From NCBI GenBank assembly GCA_963708575.1, contig CAVPTB010000007.1, forward strand, positions 434,001 through 498,000: a stretch of 64,000 nucleotides of DNA. Reading direction: 5' to 3'. This stretch comes from DASVWZ01 sp963708575. Its GTDB lineage: Bacteria; Acidobacteriota; Terriglobia; Terriglobales; Acidobacteriaceae. The notes beneath the pieces were generated by a model. The model was not told where the DNA came from. It made no database searches and worked only from the letters and a program-made list of their open reading frames with translations. Positions within the stretch are counted from its first letter, which is position 1, and each line of letters opens with the position of its first letter. Shown here one piece after another: positions 17,957-26,535 of the stretch. The translations under genes and the position numbers were made by a program.

Positions 17957-20900
17957 ATGTGGGGGACGTTCTTGTTCAAGACCATGTCGCGCGTTCGAAG
18001 CCAGATGTGTGCCCGCAACCTCAGCCTCTTTGTAATAATTTTGTACTCCGTCGGGGCGGTCGGTCAGACAGTTTCGCCCGATTTGTTCAGCGGTTTAAAG
18101 TGGCGTTTGATTGGACCATTCCGTGGTGGACGCGTGGTAGCGGTCGCTGGCGTTCAGGGTAATCCCTCCACTTTCTTCTTTGGCTCCGTCGATGGAGGAG
18201 TCTGGAAAACGACCGACGCTGGAATGGTTTGGACCCCAATTTTTGATGGTCAACCGGTTGGTTCGATCGGAGCCTTGGCCGTAGCGCCGTCAGAGCCGAA
18301 CGTCATCTACGCCGGTACCGGTGAGGCCGATATACGCTCGGATCTCGCATCTGGCAACGGTGTGTATAAATCCACCGATGGCGGAACGACTTGGCAGAAC
18401 GTAGGTCTCCCTGATACGCGGCAGATCAGTCGCATCGTAATTGATCCGCAAAACTCAGCCCTCGTGTACGTTGCTGCATTGGGTCATGCGTACGCGCCGA
18501 ATGAGGAGCGCGGTGTATTCAAGTCTATCGACGGCGGTGCTCATTGGACCAAAGTGCTCGATCAAGGTGCGGATACCGGCGTCGCCGATCTCGCGATTGC
18601 GATTCAACAACCCCGGATTTTGTTTGCGACGACTTGGCACACCCGCCGACCACCTTGGAGTACCTACGCTCCCATCGATGGTCCGGGAAATAGCGCGTTC
18701 CGCTCGCAGGATCAGGGTCGAACCTGGACTCGATTAACCGGTAACGGACTGCCCGATGGCGATTGGGGACGTTCCGCAGTTGGAGTATCGGCCGATGGCA
18801 CGCGCGTATATCTGCTGATCGACTGCAAGACCAAGCCGGGCCTGTACCGTTCTGATGACGGTGGCACTGCCTGGACTCTGCAGAACACCGACAAGCGACT
18901 CACCAGCCGGGCTTGGTACTTCGGAAATATCACGGTTGATCCACGGAACCCCGATATCTTTTATGTGCCTAACGTCGCCTTGTATCGCTCCGAGGATGGC
19001 GGGAAGACAATTTCGATTGTCCGTGGCGCGCCGGGCGGAGACGATTATCACCAGATATGGGTAGACCCACAGGATTCTTCTCGAATGGTGTTAGGAACCG
19101 ATCAGGGAACCAGCATCAGTCTCAACTATGGCAAGACTTGGAGTTCCTGGTACAACCAACCCACTGCGCAGTTGTATCACGTGGCAACCGATGACCGTTT
19201 CCCTTACAGAGTTTACGGGGCGCAGCAAGACAGTGGCGGGGTTGCAGTGATCAGCCGCACCGACCACGGTCAGATTGGGGCGCGAGATTGGTTTCCCGCG
19301 GGTCCGAGCGAGAGTGGTTATGTCGTGCCCGATCCGGCCGATCCCGACGTTCTGTATCTGAGTGAAGTGTATGGCGACGTTTCCCGCTTCGATCTGCGCA
19401 CCTCCTTTAGCCAGGACATCACGCCGTGGCCGTCCCGCAACTTCGGGACTGACATTGCGGCCAGACGCTATCGGGCACCTTGGACTCCGGTACTGGCGCT
19501 GTCGCCGGCAGACAAAAAGTCTCTTTATCTCGGCACGCAATATGTAATGAAGACCTCCGACGGTGGATTGCACTGGGCGCAGATTAGTCCAGATCTCACC
19601 GGCTCCAAACCGAGCGATGGCGATAAGAAGGCTACTGATCGGCCCACCGTAGAGAACGCAAAGCAGCTCGGATACGGAGTCGTCTACACCATCGCGCCGT
19701 CAAGTCTGAAACCTGAACTGATCTGGGCAGGCAGTGATACCGGGATGATTCACTTGACCCGAGACGGCGGGAAGAACTGGACTGACGTTACGCCAAAGGG
19801 CTTGAGCGACTGGAGCAAGATAACTCTGATTGAAGCCTCGCACTTTGATCCAGCCGAAGCCTACGCTGCCGTGGACCGGCACCGTCTAGACGACCAGCGT
19901 CCTTATCTCTACCGCACACGAGACTACGGGGCGACCTGGCAACAGATTACCGATGGCTTTGGTGAAACCTCGTTCCTGAACGCTGTGCGCGAGGATCCTC
20001 AGTCCAAAGGATTGTTGGTGGCCGGAACCGAATTTGGAATCTACCTTTCCTTCGACGATGGTGATCACTGGCAGTCTTTGCAACTGAATCTGCCGGTCAC
20101 TTCAGTCCGGGACATGGCTTTTCACGAGGATGATCTCGTAATTGCGACGCATGGACGCTCATTCTGGGTTCTCGATGACAGTGCCCTACTGAGGCAGCTG
20201 AAAGAAGGCTGGAAGAGAGATGAAGCTCGGCTCTTTTCTCTTAGCACCGCCGTTCGAGTAGATAACGATGCGTTTCAGGGTAGCCCTGTTCCACCTGATG
20301 AACCAACTGCAAGCAATCCACCGAAGGGAGCCATCATCGATTATTATTTGAATCAGTCCGCGGGACGCTTGAGTCTCGAGATCTTCAACTCAAACCACGA
20401 ACTGGTTCGTGCGTTCTCCTCCAGCGACGCCAGAGTTCAGAAGCGTGCCGCGGTGCCCATAGCGGACAGATGGCTCGTGAGCCCTGCCGTCCTCGACACC
20501 ACCAAAGGTGCACACCGCTTCATATGGGACTTGGCTTGGGCGATACCCCTCAAAAAAGCTAGCGACTCCGCGGAGGCTGAATATGGGCCTCGTGCCCCAC
20601 GTGTGCCACCGGGAAACTACGAAGTGCGGCTTACCGTGGATGGCAAAACGTTGTCTCAGCCTCTGCATTTGGTGATGGATCCGCGCTCTCCTGCGACGGC
20701 ACAGGAACTCGACCATCAGTTCCGTCTTGGCAAGCAGGTCTATCTCGAAATGATCTCCGCGAGACAGGTGCTTGCTGAAATGAACGGCTTGCAGAAAGAA
20801 CTCGCTCAAGTTTCATTGCAGCTGGATGCCCAGAATCAAGGCTTGAAAAGGGAAGTGACGGGTATACAAGCTCAGATAACTACAATTCTTGCCGGCGACG

Positions 20901-21151
20901 AGACGAACCACGTAGACGGGCTACAAAACGCCAGTTCGGGATTGTCTTGTGCGCTGGGCGTTGTCGAAAGTAGCGATCGCACCGTGCCGTCCCAAGCAGT
21001 CTCTCTGTACGAGGAATCCAGTCAGGCAGCGAAAATTCGTTCTGCAGAATGGTTGGTGTTAAAAACTGGAGCAGTCCAAAAATTGGATGGCGGTCTGCGG
21101 CGCGCAAACTTCCCCGGTCTTAATTTATCGCCGCCTGGCGACTCCCAGTGA
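17957..21151 (+). CDS. large exported Asp-box (sortilin/BNR-type beta-propeller) protein
   Basis: Protein of about 1064 aa with at least ten Asp boxes of the SxDxGxxW type, for example STDGGTTW, SIDGGAHW, SQDQGRTW, SDDGGTAW, TSDGGLHW, TRDGGKNW, TRDYGATW and SFDDGDHW. These form the blades of sortilin-N/BNR beta-propellers. The frame is open from 17786, but I chose ATG 17957 because GGAGG (17944-17948) is 8 nt upstream and the following residues give a signal peptide (RNLSLFVIILYSVGAVGQ). The last 250 residues are a non-propeller domain (FIWDLAW, PGNYEVRLTVDGK) with a predicted coiled coil near the end. Such proteins are often named glycosyl hydrolase, but no catalytic residues can be assigned here. 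Confidence 0.85.
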   Translation: MWGTFLFKTMSRVRSQMCARNLSLFVIILYSVGAVGQTVSPDLFSGLKWRLIGPFRGGRVVAVAGVQGNPSTFFFGSVDGGVWKTTDAGMVWTPIFDGQPVGSIGALAVAPSEPNVIYAGTGEADIRSDLASGNGVYKSTDGGTTWQNVGLPDTRQISRIVIDPQNSALVYVAALGHAYAPNEERGVFKSIDGGAHWTKVLDQGADTGVADLAIAIQQPRILFATTWHTRRPPWSTYAPIDGPGNSAFRSQDQGRTWTRLTGNGLPDGDWGRSAVGVSADGTRVYLLIDCKTKPGLYRSDDGGTAWTLQNTDKRLTSRAWYFGNITVDPRNPDIFYVPNVALYRSEDGGKTISIVRGAPGGDDYHQIWVDPQDSSRMVLGTDQGTSISLNYGKTWSSWYNQPTAQLYHVATDDRFPYRVYGAQQDSGGVAVISRTDHGQIGARDWFPAGPSESGYVVPDPADPDVLYLSEVYGDVSRFDLRTSFSQDITPWPSRNFGTDIAARRYRAPWTPVLALSPADKKSLYLGTQYVMKTSDGGLHWAQISPDLTGSKPSDGDKKATDRPTVENAKQLGYGVVYTIAPSSLKPELIWAGSDTGMIHLTRDGGKNWTDVTPKGLSDWSKITLIEASHFDPAEAYAAVDRHRLDDQRPYLYRTRDYGATWQQITDGFGETSFLNAVREDPQSKGLLVAGTEFGIYLSFDDGDHWQSLQLNLPVTSVRDMAFHEDDLVIATHGRSFWVLDDSALLRQLKEGWKRDEARLFSLSTAVRVDNDAFQGSPVPPDEPTASNPPKGAIIDYYLNQSAGRLSLEIFNSNHELVRAFSSSDARVQKRAAVPIADRWLVSPAVLDTTKGAHRFIWDLAWAIPLKKASDSAEAEYGPRAPRVPPGNYEVRLTVDGKTLSQPLHLVMDPRSPATAQELDHQFRLGKQVYLEMISARQVLAEMNGLQKELAQVSLQLDAQNQGLKREVTGIQAQITTILAGDETNHVDGLQNASSGLSCALGVVESSDRTVPSQAVSLYEESSQAAKIRSAEWLVLKTGAVQKLDGGLRRANFPGLNLSPPGDSQ

Positions 21152-21210
21152 GGGGGCGATGGTCCCATCGGCCGGTCAGTTGGATCCGAAGAGCAAGAAT
21201 TAACCCAGTA

Positions 21211-21243
21211 TTCACATTTTCGTCACTCATTCGTAACACGCCG
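21211..21243. promoter_or_regulatory. 11-bp-spaced direct repeats, candidate winged-helix regulator site
   Basis: Three consecutive 11-mers can be aligned: TTCACATTTTC, GTCACTCATTC and GTAACACGCCG. The first two share TCAC at positions 2-5 and TTC at 9-11. OmpR/PhoB-type proteins bind such head-to-tail repeats with an 11-bp period, so this could be a Pho-like box or an autoregulatory site for the downstream regulator gene. Confidence 0.35.
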
Positions 21244-21267
21244 CAGACTACACTTCGGCGCTAGGTT

Positions 21268-21287
21268 GCGACAGACCCATCTGTCGC
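21268..21287. repeat. 8-bp perfect inverted repeat
   Basis: GCGACAGA-CCCA-TCTGTCGC lies about 195 nt before the OmpR-type gene. It lacks a T run on either side, so a terminator is unlikely; it may be an operator or a leader hairpin. Confidence 0.45.
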
Positions 21288-21480
21288 TCATGCTGTCTAC
21301 CTGATTCAGTTATCACAACGTGCAGAAAGACCGGTTCGCGACCGAATTAGGTGGTCGCTAACCAGCAGTGCGGTCAAAACGCCAGGAGCGTTCCAAGCTG
21401 CGGAGTTCGGCAGCGAGCGGGACCCGGTGCGCGGCGAGTGGCTCGACGCGCGGCAACGTTTCTAGATCTGAAGGACGGCC

Positions 21481-22287
21481 ATGAGGCAGCTCATTTTCGT
21501 TGTAGATAGTCACGCCGAGGTATCTGAGTTGTCGAGGCAGCACCTCGACCGGGCGGGCTACCTGGTTCAAACCTTCTCGACGTCGGACATTATCGACGAT
21601 GCGTGCAGGTTGCGTCCTGTTTTGTTCCTGATTTCCATGATGATGCCGGATGGTAATGGAGTTGAGTTGTGCCGGCGCATCCGCGAGACGGTGGCGCTGG
21701 CTCAGACTCCCGTCGTATTTCTTCTTGACGACGACACCGAGGAGTATCGGATATTGGCGCTCGACTCAGGGGGCGACGATTGTATCGTTAAGCCTCTCAG
21801 TCCTCGTGAACTGGTCGCCCGCGTTCAGGCCGTGTTACGGCGCCTGGCTCCCATCAAGCACCCAACGAGGAACGAAGCAGCGGATCTGATCATTGATAGT
21901 TCTGCCATGAGGCTATCGGTGCGGGGCGCTGAAATCTCGACGACAAGCTTGGAGTTTCGTCTCATCGATTATCTAGCCAGGCATCGAGGGCAGGTCTTCA
22001 CGCGAGACTTGCTACTGGACGCGGTGTGGGGTGACATGCAGTTTGTGACGCCGCGCAGCGTGGATGCTTGTATTCGACGGATTAGGGAAAAAATCGAGCC
22101 TGACCGCGCCAGTCCTACATTTCTGAAGACGGTTCGCGGAGTAGGTTATCGTCTGGATGCTGTAACGTCATGGCAATCGACTTCCAGTGACGGTTGTACG
22201 TGTATCGCCTGCACCCCGTCCGCCGCAGTTTCCAAGATTATTCACAGCAATCACTCGCGTCGCAGAGGAATGGCACAGGCCGACTGA
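21481..22287 (+). CDS. atypical OmpR/PhoB-type response regulator lacking the phospho-acceptor Asp
   Basis: Regulator of 268 aa with an N-terminal receiver-like domain (about 3-120) and a C-terminal winged helix (about 135-235, with FTRDLLLDAVWG and RSVDACIRRIREKI). The receiver is degenerate: the phospho-acceptor Asp four residues before the conserved Pro is Ser52 (LFLISMMMPDG), the acidic pair is D9-S10, and the conserved Thr/Ser is Leu82. Only D9 and Lys104 remain. It is therefore expected to act independently of phosphorylation, as known for other atypical OmpR-family regulators. No kinase lies beside it. About 25 residues after the winged helix are Cys/Ser/His-rich and unassigned. It precedes the transcarboxylase operon by 208 nt. 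Confidence 0.88.
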   Translation: MRQLIFVVDSHAEVSELSRQHLDRAGYLVQTFSTSDIIDDACRLRPVLFLISMMMPDGNGVELCRRIRETVALAQTPVVFLLDDDTEEYRILALDSGGDDCIVKPLSPRELVARVQAVLRRLAPIKHPTRNEAADLIIDSSAMRLSVRGAEISTTSLEFRLIDYLARHRGQVFTRDLLLDAVWGDMQFVTPRSVDACIRRIREKIEPDRASPTFLKTVRGVGYRLDAVTSWQSTSSDGCTCIACTPSAAVSKIIHSNHSRRRGMAQAD

Positions 22288-22495
22288 GCCAACTCCAGAC
22301 GCGTTGGTCACCGGATTCTTTCAGTACGAGACTCCCTGTTTCAGAGCTCACCGCTTACGAATTCCATCAATTGCTTCTGTTCCACACCGTACAATCGATC
22401 AGTGAGCCTTGCCGTTCTTTAGGTGCCCGGCATCACAGCCCCGTTTCTCGATTGATAATTAGACTAAAAGGCTCGGCGGAAGGAAAAGAAGCATC

Positions 22496-24001
22496 ATGCC
22501 TCGTGTCATTGAAGTCACTGATTTGATCTTACGGGATGCGCATCAGAGCCTCTTGGCTACTCGCATGGCGCTGGAGGACATGATTCCGGCCTGCGAAGAT
22601 CTGGACAATGCCGGTTTCTGGTCTTTGGAGTGCTGGGGAGGCGCAACATTTGACTCCTGCATTCGCTTTCTGAACGAGGATCCGTGGGAGCGTCTGCGGA
22701 CATTTCGTAAACTGCTGCCCAAGTCGCGCCTTCAGATGCTGTTACGAGGGCAAAATCTGCTTGGATATCGTCATTACGAAGACGGCGTGGTCGAACGTTT
22801 CGTGGATAAAGCCGCCGAAAACGGGATCGACGTCTTCCGCATTTTCGATGCGTTAAACGACATCCGCAACCTGAAAACCAGCGTGCGTGCCGTAAAGAAA
22901 ACCGGCAAACACGCGCAAGGCACGATTTCTTACACGATCAGCCCGGTACACACGATTGCCGCTTTCGTGCAGATAGCTCAACAGCTCAAGGACATGGGGT
23001 GCGATTCAATTTGCATCAAAGACATGGCGGGTTTGCTCAAACCTCAGCCCGCCTACGATCTGGTGAAAGGGATTAAACAGCAGTGCGGGACCGACACACT
23101 GGTCCACGTTCACACCCACGCTACTACCGGAGTGACGTTGGTCTCTCTCTTGAAAGCTGTCGAGGCAGGTTGCGACATCGTGGACACTGCGATCAGTTCG
23201 CTCTCGCTGGGGCCGGGGCACAATCCGACTGAGAGTTTTGTGGAGATGCTGGAAGGCACAGGCTTCACCACCCGGCTGGACATGAGCCGCCTTTTACGAG
23301 TGAAGCGATATTTTGCCAAGGTTCGCCCGCGTTACCGTGAGTTTCTCAGCGACATCACGGGTGTCGACACGGAAATTTTCAAGAGCCAGATCCCCGGTGG
23401 CATGATTTCCAACATGGAGAGCCAGCTCAAGGGTCAGGGTGCGGGGGATAAGTTGCAAGAAGTGCTCGATGAGGTCCCGAATGTACGCAAGGATTCGGGA
23501 TACCCACCGCTGGTGACTCCGTCAAGCCAGATCGTGGGCACGCAAGCCGTGTTCAACGTGCTCATGGGCAAGTATCAGGCGATGACCGGAGAATTCGCCG
23601 ACCTGATGTTGGGATACTACGGAGCTACGTTAGGCGAGAAAGATCCCGAGGTTCTGAAAAAAGCCTCAGAGCATGCAAAGAAGCCCGTTATTACGTCTCG
23701 TCCGGCGGACTTGCTGAAGCCGGAATGGGAGACGCTACGTGCGGATGCGCTGGCGCTCGAGGGCTGCAACGGTACGGACGAAGATGTCCTCACATTCGCC
23801 ATGTTTCCTCAAGTCGCTCCTAAGTTTTTCAGGAGCCGGTCGGCCGGACCGAAGAATTTGGGACGTGATCCTCTAGGAACTGTCGCGGCCGCACCTTCCA
23901 GTGACGGCAAGAACAAGTCGGGAACTTTGAGTCACCCTGTAACCTACGTAGTCACATTGGAAGGCAAGGAACATAAGGTAACGGTTTCGCCAGCGAATTA
24001 G
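22496..24001 (+). CDS. methylmalonyl-CoA carboxyltransferase 5S-type subunit
   Basis: Protein of 501 aa very close in sequence to the 5S subunit of propionibacterial transcarboxylase, which moves a carboxyl group between pyruvate/oxaloacetate and biotin in the cytoplasm. The TIM barrel carries the metal-site residues at D14 (LRDAHQSL), K175 (IKDMAGLLKP, the carbamylated Lys in the known enzyme), H206 and H208 (HVHTHATTG), at a constant offset from the P. shermanii enzyme. The PYC/OadA C-terminal region is present, but no biotin domain is attached; biotin is supplied by a separate gene (26111). A GGAAGGA ribosome binding site lies upstream. It is the first gene of a four-gene run. Confidence 0.92.
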   Translation: MPRVIEVTDLILRDAHQSLLATRMALEDMIPACEDLDNAGFWSLECWGGATFDSCIRFLNEDPWERLRTFRKLLPKSRLQMLLRGQNLLGYRHYEDGVVERFVDKAAENGIDVFRIFDALNDIRNLKTSVRAVKKTGKHAQGTISYTISPVHTIAAFVQIAQQLKDMGCDSICIKDMAGLLKPQPAYDLVKGIKQQCGTDTLVHVHTHATTGVTLVSLLKAVEAGCDIVDTAISSLSLGPGHNPTESFVEMLEGTGFTTRLDMSRLLRVKRYFAKVRPRYREFLSDITGVDTEIFKSQIPGGMISNMESQLKGQGAGDKLQEVLDEVPNVRKDSGYPPLVTPSSQIVGTQAVFNVLMGKYQAMTGEFADLMLGYYGATLGEKDPEVLKKASEHAKKPVITSRPADLLKPEWETLRADALALEGCNGTDEDVLTFAMFPQVAPKFFRSRSAGPKNLGRDPLGTVAAAPSSDGKNKSGTLSHPVTYVVTLEGKEHKVTVSPAN

Positions 24002-24031
24002 TCCGATGAACAGTCCACCGGGGGATCTAAC

Positions 24032-25606
24032 ATGAGCGCACCAGTAACCAATTCAACTCACAAGAGCATCGAGGCGAAGATCGACGAACTTCGCGCTAAA
24101 CGAGCGGAAGTGGAATTGGGTGGAGGCAGGGAGCGTCTGGATAAGCAGCGCGCCGCCGGCAAGCTTACCGCGCGCGAGCGAGTCGAGAAACTGGCCGATC
24201 CGCATACATTCCAAGAGATAGGTGCCTTCGCTCAACATCGTTGCACCTACTTCGGAATGGCGGACAAGACCATGGCGGCCGACGGCGTGGTCACCGGATG
24301 TGCCATGATCGACGGGCGTCTGGTTCATCTGGCGAGCCAGGACTTTACCGTCGCGGGTGGTGCGGCTGGTGAGGTTCACAGCGACAAGATTTCCGAGATG
24401 ATGCGCTTGTCTTTGAAGACGGGCACACCTTTTGTCTTCATCAATGATTCAGGCGGAGCCCGCGTGCAAGAGGGCATCGACAGCCTGGCGGCGTACGGAC
24501 GCATTTTCTATAACAATGTCGTTCTTTCCGGAACCGTGCCACAGATTTCCTTGATATGCGGCCCCTGTGCCGGAGGTGCTGCTTACAGTCCGGCGCTTAC
24601 CGACTTTGTCGTTCAGACCAGGCACGCTCAGATGTTCATCACCGGCCCACAGGTGATCAAGCAAGTCACGGGAGAAGTTGTTACTGCGGAAGAACTGGGT
24701 GGCCCGGCGGCGCAGATGAACCACTCTGGCGTCTCCCATCTCATCGCAGAGAACGACGAGGAGGCGCTTTATTTGTGCCGCCGGTTGCTGAGCTTCATGC
24801 CCGCGAACAATCTGGAAGATCCGCCGCGCCTGCCACACAATCTTCCGCTTGATGTCGATCCGGATCTCAATCAAATCGTCCCCACTGAGACGAAAATGGC
24901 TTATGACTCGCGCGAAGTCATTGTGCGTGTGCTTGATCATCAGGATTTTCTTGAGATCGCGCCAGGTTTTGCGCCAAATATCGTGGTCGGCTTCGGCCGT
25001 ATTCAAGGGCGGCCGGTGGGAATCATTGCGAATCAACCGAATGTTCTGGCTGGAGCGCTGGACATAAACGCATCCGACAAGTCGTCACGATTCATCCGTT
25101 TTTGCAACGCTTTCAACATTCCTCTGATCACGTTCGTGGATGTGCCGGGATTTCTCCCCGGTGTAGAACAGGAGCATGGCGGAATCATCCGTCACGGAGC
25201 GAAGATGCTTTTCGCTTATTCCGCTGCCACCGTCCCCAAACTCACAGTTGTGCTGCGGAAAGCATACGGGGGGGCATACCTGGCGATGTGCGGCAAGGAT
25301 TTAGGAGCAGACAGGGTGGTGGCGTGGCCAACAGCAGAGATTGCCGTGATGGGAGCGGAAGGCGCGGCAGAGATTGTTTTCCGGCGTGAGATCGACTCGG
25401 CTCCAGACAAGTCTGTCCGTCGCAAAGAGCTGATCGAACTGTATCGCGAGACCTTTGCCAACCCCTATGTGTCGGCGGGGCGCAGGCTGGTGGATGACAT
25501 CATCGAGCCTGCGGAAACTCGGCGATATCTGGCTCTGGCACTCGAAGCGTTGCATACCAAGCGCGAATTGCGGCCTCCTAAGAAACACGGATTGATTCCA
25601 CTGTGA
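24032..25606 (+). CDS. methylmalonyl-CoA carboxyltransferase 12S subunit / acyl-CoA carboxylase beta subunit
   Basis: Carboxyltransferase of 524 aa of the propionyl-CoA carboxylase beta / transcarboxylase 12S / MmdA family. Two crotonase-like domains are visible: an N-terminal one with FINDSGGARVQEGIDSL and CGPCAGGAAYSPAL, and a C-terminal one with FVDVPGFLPG and RKAYGGAYLAM. It transfers carboxyl between biotin and an acyl-CoA, most likely propionyl/methylmalonyl-CoA given its neighbours. It lies 30 nt after the 5S gene with GGGGGA as ribosome binding site, and its stop overlaps the next gene by 4 nt (GTGA). Together with 5S and a free biotin carrier, this matches a transcarboxylase rather than a biotin-carboxylase-driven enzyme. 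Confidence 0.93.
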   Translation: MSAPVTNSTHKSIEAKIDELRAKRAEVELGGGRERLDKQRAAGKLTARERVEKLADPHTFQEIGAFAQHRCTYFGMADKTMAADGVVTGCAMIDGRLVHLASQDFTVAGGAAGEVHSDKISEMMRLSLKTGTPFVFINDSGGARVQEGIDSLAAYGRIFYNNVVLSGTVPQISLICGPCAGGAAYSPALTDFVVQTRHAQMFITGPQVIKQVTGEVVTAEELGGPAAQMNHSGVSHLIAENDEEALYLCRRLLSFMPANNLEDPPRLPHNLPLDVDPDLNQIVPTETKMAYDSREVIVRVLDHQDFLEIAPGFAPNIVVGFGRIQGRPVGIIANQPNVLAGALDINASDKSSRFIRFCNAFNIPLITFVDVPGFLPGVEQEHGGIIRHGAKMLFAYSAATVPKLTVVLRKAYGGAYLAMCGKDLGADRVVAWPTAEIAVMGAEGAAEIVFRREIDSAPDKSVRRKELIELYRETFANPYVSAGRRLVDDIIEPAETRRYLALALEALHTKRELRPPKKHGLIPL

Positions 25607-26085
25607 GCGGTCAAGTGATGGCGCTTATTATTTTTCAGGATGTGCCGGCTGGCCTGGCAATCATGGCAGTAGCTCTGTTTATGATGGCAGGCTGGGGCAT
25701 GACCTATCTTGCATTCCAGTTCAAGCTCAGGCGAACGGCCGACGGCTTTCGCCGGGAACTGCGTGAGATGGAAACGCGGTTGAATGCCGCTCATTCGACT
25801 GATGCCTCAACGGGAAAAAATGAAGCGCCGTCCGCGCCGGCCGCAGCGCGAGGAGCAATCTCTCCCGCAAGGGTTGAAGCACCAGCCGTCACGCCTCAAG
25901 AGGTCGCGCCTGAAGAGTTATTGGTAATCGCCGCTGCGGTGACCGCATTCCTCGGCAAGAAGGTTCGGATCCGGTCGGCGCAAATGCTGCAGACACCTTA
26001 CGAGATTATTAATCCCTGGTCGCAACAGGGCCGGGTCATTGTGCAAGCCTCCCATAACCTCAATCCGCGAGGACACCGGGAATGA
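25603..26085 (+). CDS. OadG-like membrane-anchored subunit
   Basis: Protein of 160 aa with one membrane helix (about 11-35, GLAIMAVALFMMAGWGMTYL), an Ala/Pro-rich linker (about 70-105), and a C-terminal segment with NPWSQQGRVIVQASHNL. This two-part layout is that of the gamma-like (OadG) subunits that hold biotin-dependent carboxyltransferase complexes together at the membrane; the C-terminal motif, from memory, recurs in acidobacterial relatives. The GTG start overlaps the 12S stop by 4 nt, so translation is coupled. No beta subunit (the sodium-pumping decarboxylase) is present in the window, so the complex may be membrane-attached without pumping (inference). Confidence 0.7.
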   Translation: MSGQVMALIIFQDVPAGLAIMAVALFMMAGWGMTYLAFQFKLRRTADGFRRELREMETRLNAAHSTDASTGKNEAPSAPAAARGAISPARVEAPAVTPQEVAPEELLVIAAAVTAFLGKKVRIRSAQMLQTPYEIINPWSQQGRVIVQASHNLNPRGHRE

Positions 26086-26110
26086 GATTTGGCGGCATAG
26101 GAGATCTACC

Positions 26111-26503
26111 TTGAAGCTGCAAATCGGCATCGATGGCAAGACCTTTCTCGTGGATGTTGAAATTCTTGAAGAAGACACGATCACTCGTGCGCCTGGTTAT
26201 CTCCCACCTTTTCCGGGTTCGGCCACCGTTCCTTCGGCCCCTGTTTCCAGCGTCTCCAAGTCGCATATAGCCGAGAGCCATGTAAACGAGAGCAAGGTGT
26301 GCCGCAGTCCAGTCGCAGGCGTGGTTCTACGAGTTGCGGTTCAGCCTGGACAACAACTGCAACCGCACGACTTGATGATCGTGCTTGAGGCTATGAAGAT
26401 GGAGACAAATGTGACCGCTCCGGTGGCCGGTAAGGTGAAGTCGGTTACGGTTCAGTCAGGTGACGCCGTAAAAGTGGGTCAGGTCTTGGTCGAATTCGAC
26501 TAA
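26111..26503 (+). CDS. biotin carboxyl carrier protein (1.3S-type)
   Basis: Protein of about 130 aa with an N-terminal beta segment (KLQIGIDGKTFLVDVEIL), a flexible Ser/Pro/Ala linker (about 28-60) and a biotinyl domain (about 62-130) with the biotin-attachment sequence EAMKMETN, biotin on K96. The frame is open from 26039, but the start is best placed at TTG 26111: AGGAG (26099-26103) lies 7 nt upstream, and the homologous region begins there. It shuttles carboxyl groups between the 5S and 12S subunits. It is the last gene of the operon; a convergent stress-protein gene ends 32 nt later. Confidence 0.92.
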   Translation: MKLQIGIDGKTFLVDVEILEEDTITRAPGYLPPFPGSATVPSAPVSSVSKSHIAESHVNESKVCRSPVAGVVLRVAVQPGQQLQPHDLMIVLEAMKMETNVTAPVAGKVKSVTVQSGDAVKVGQVLVEFD

Positions 26504-26535
26504 AAAACTCCAACCTTTTCTCACCAGTTCCCTTT

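Larger units (their letters stand above)
21152..21480. other. intergenic region upstream of the OmpR-type regulator
   Basis: This 329-nt stretch has no gene. It contains an 11-bp-period direct repeat (21211-21243) and an 8-bp inverted repeat (21268-21287), listed separately; a GAAGGA ribosome binding site lies about 8 nt before the ATG at 21481. Confidence 0.6.
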
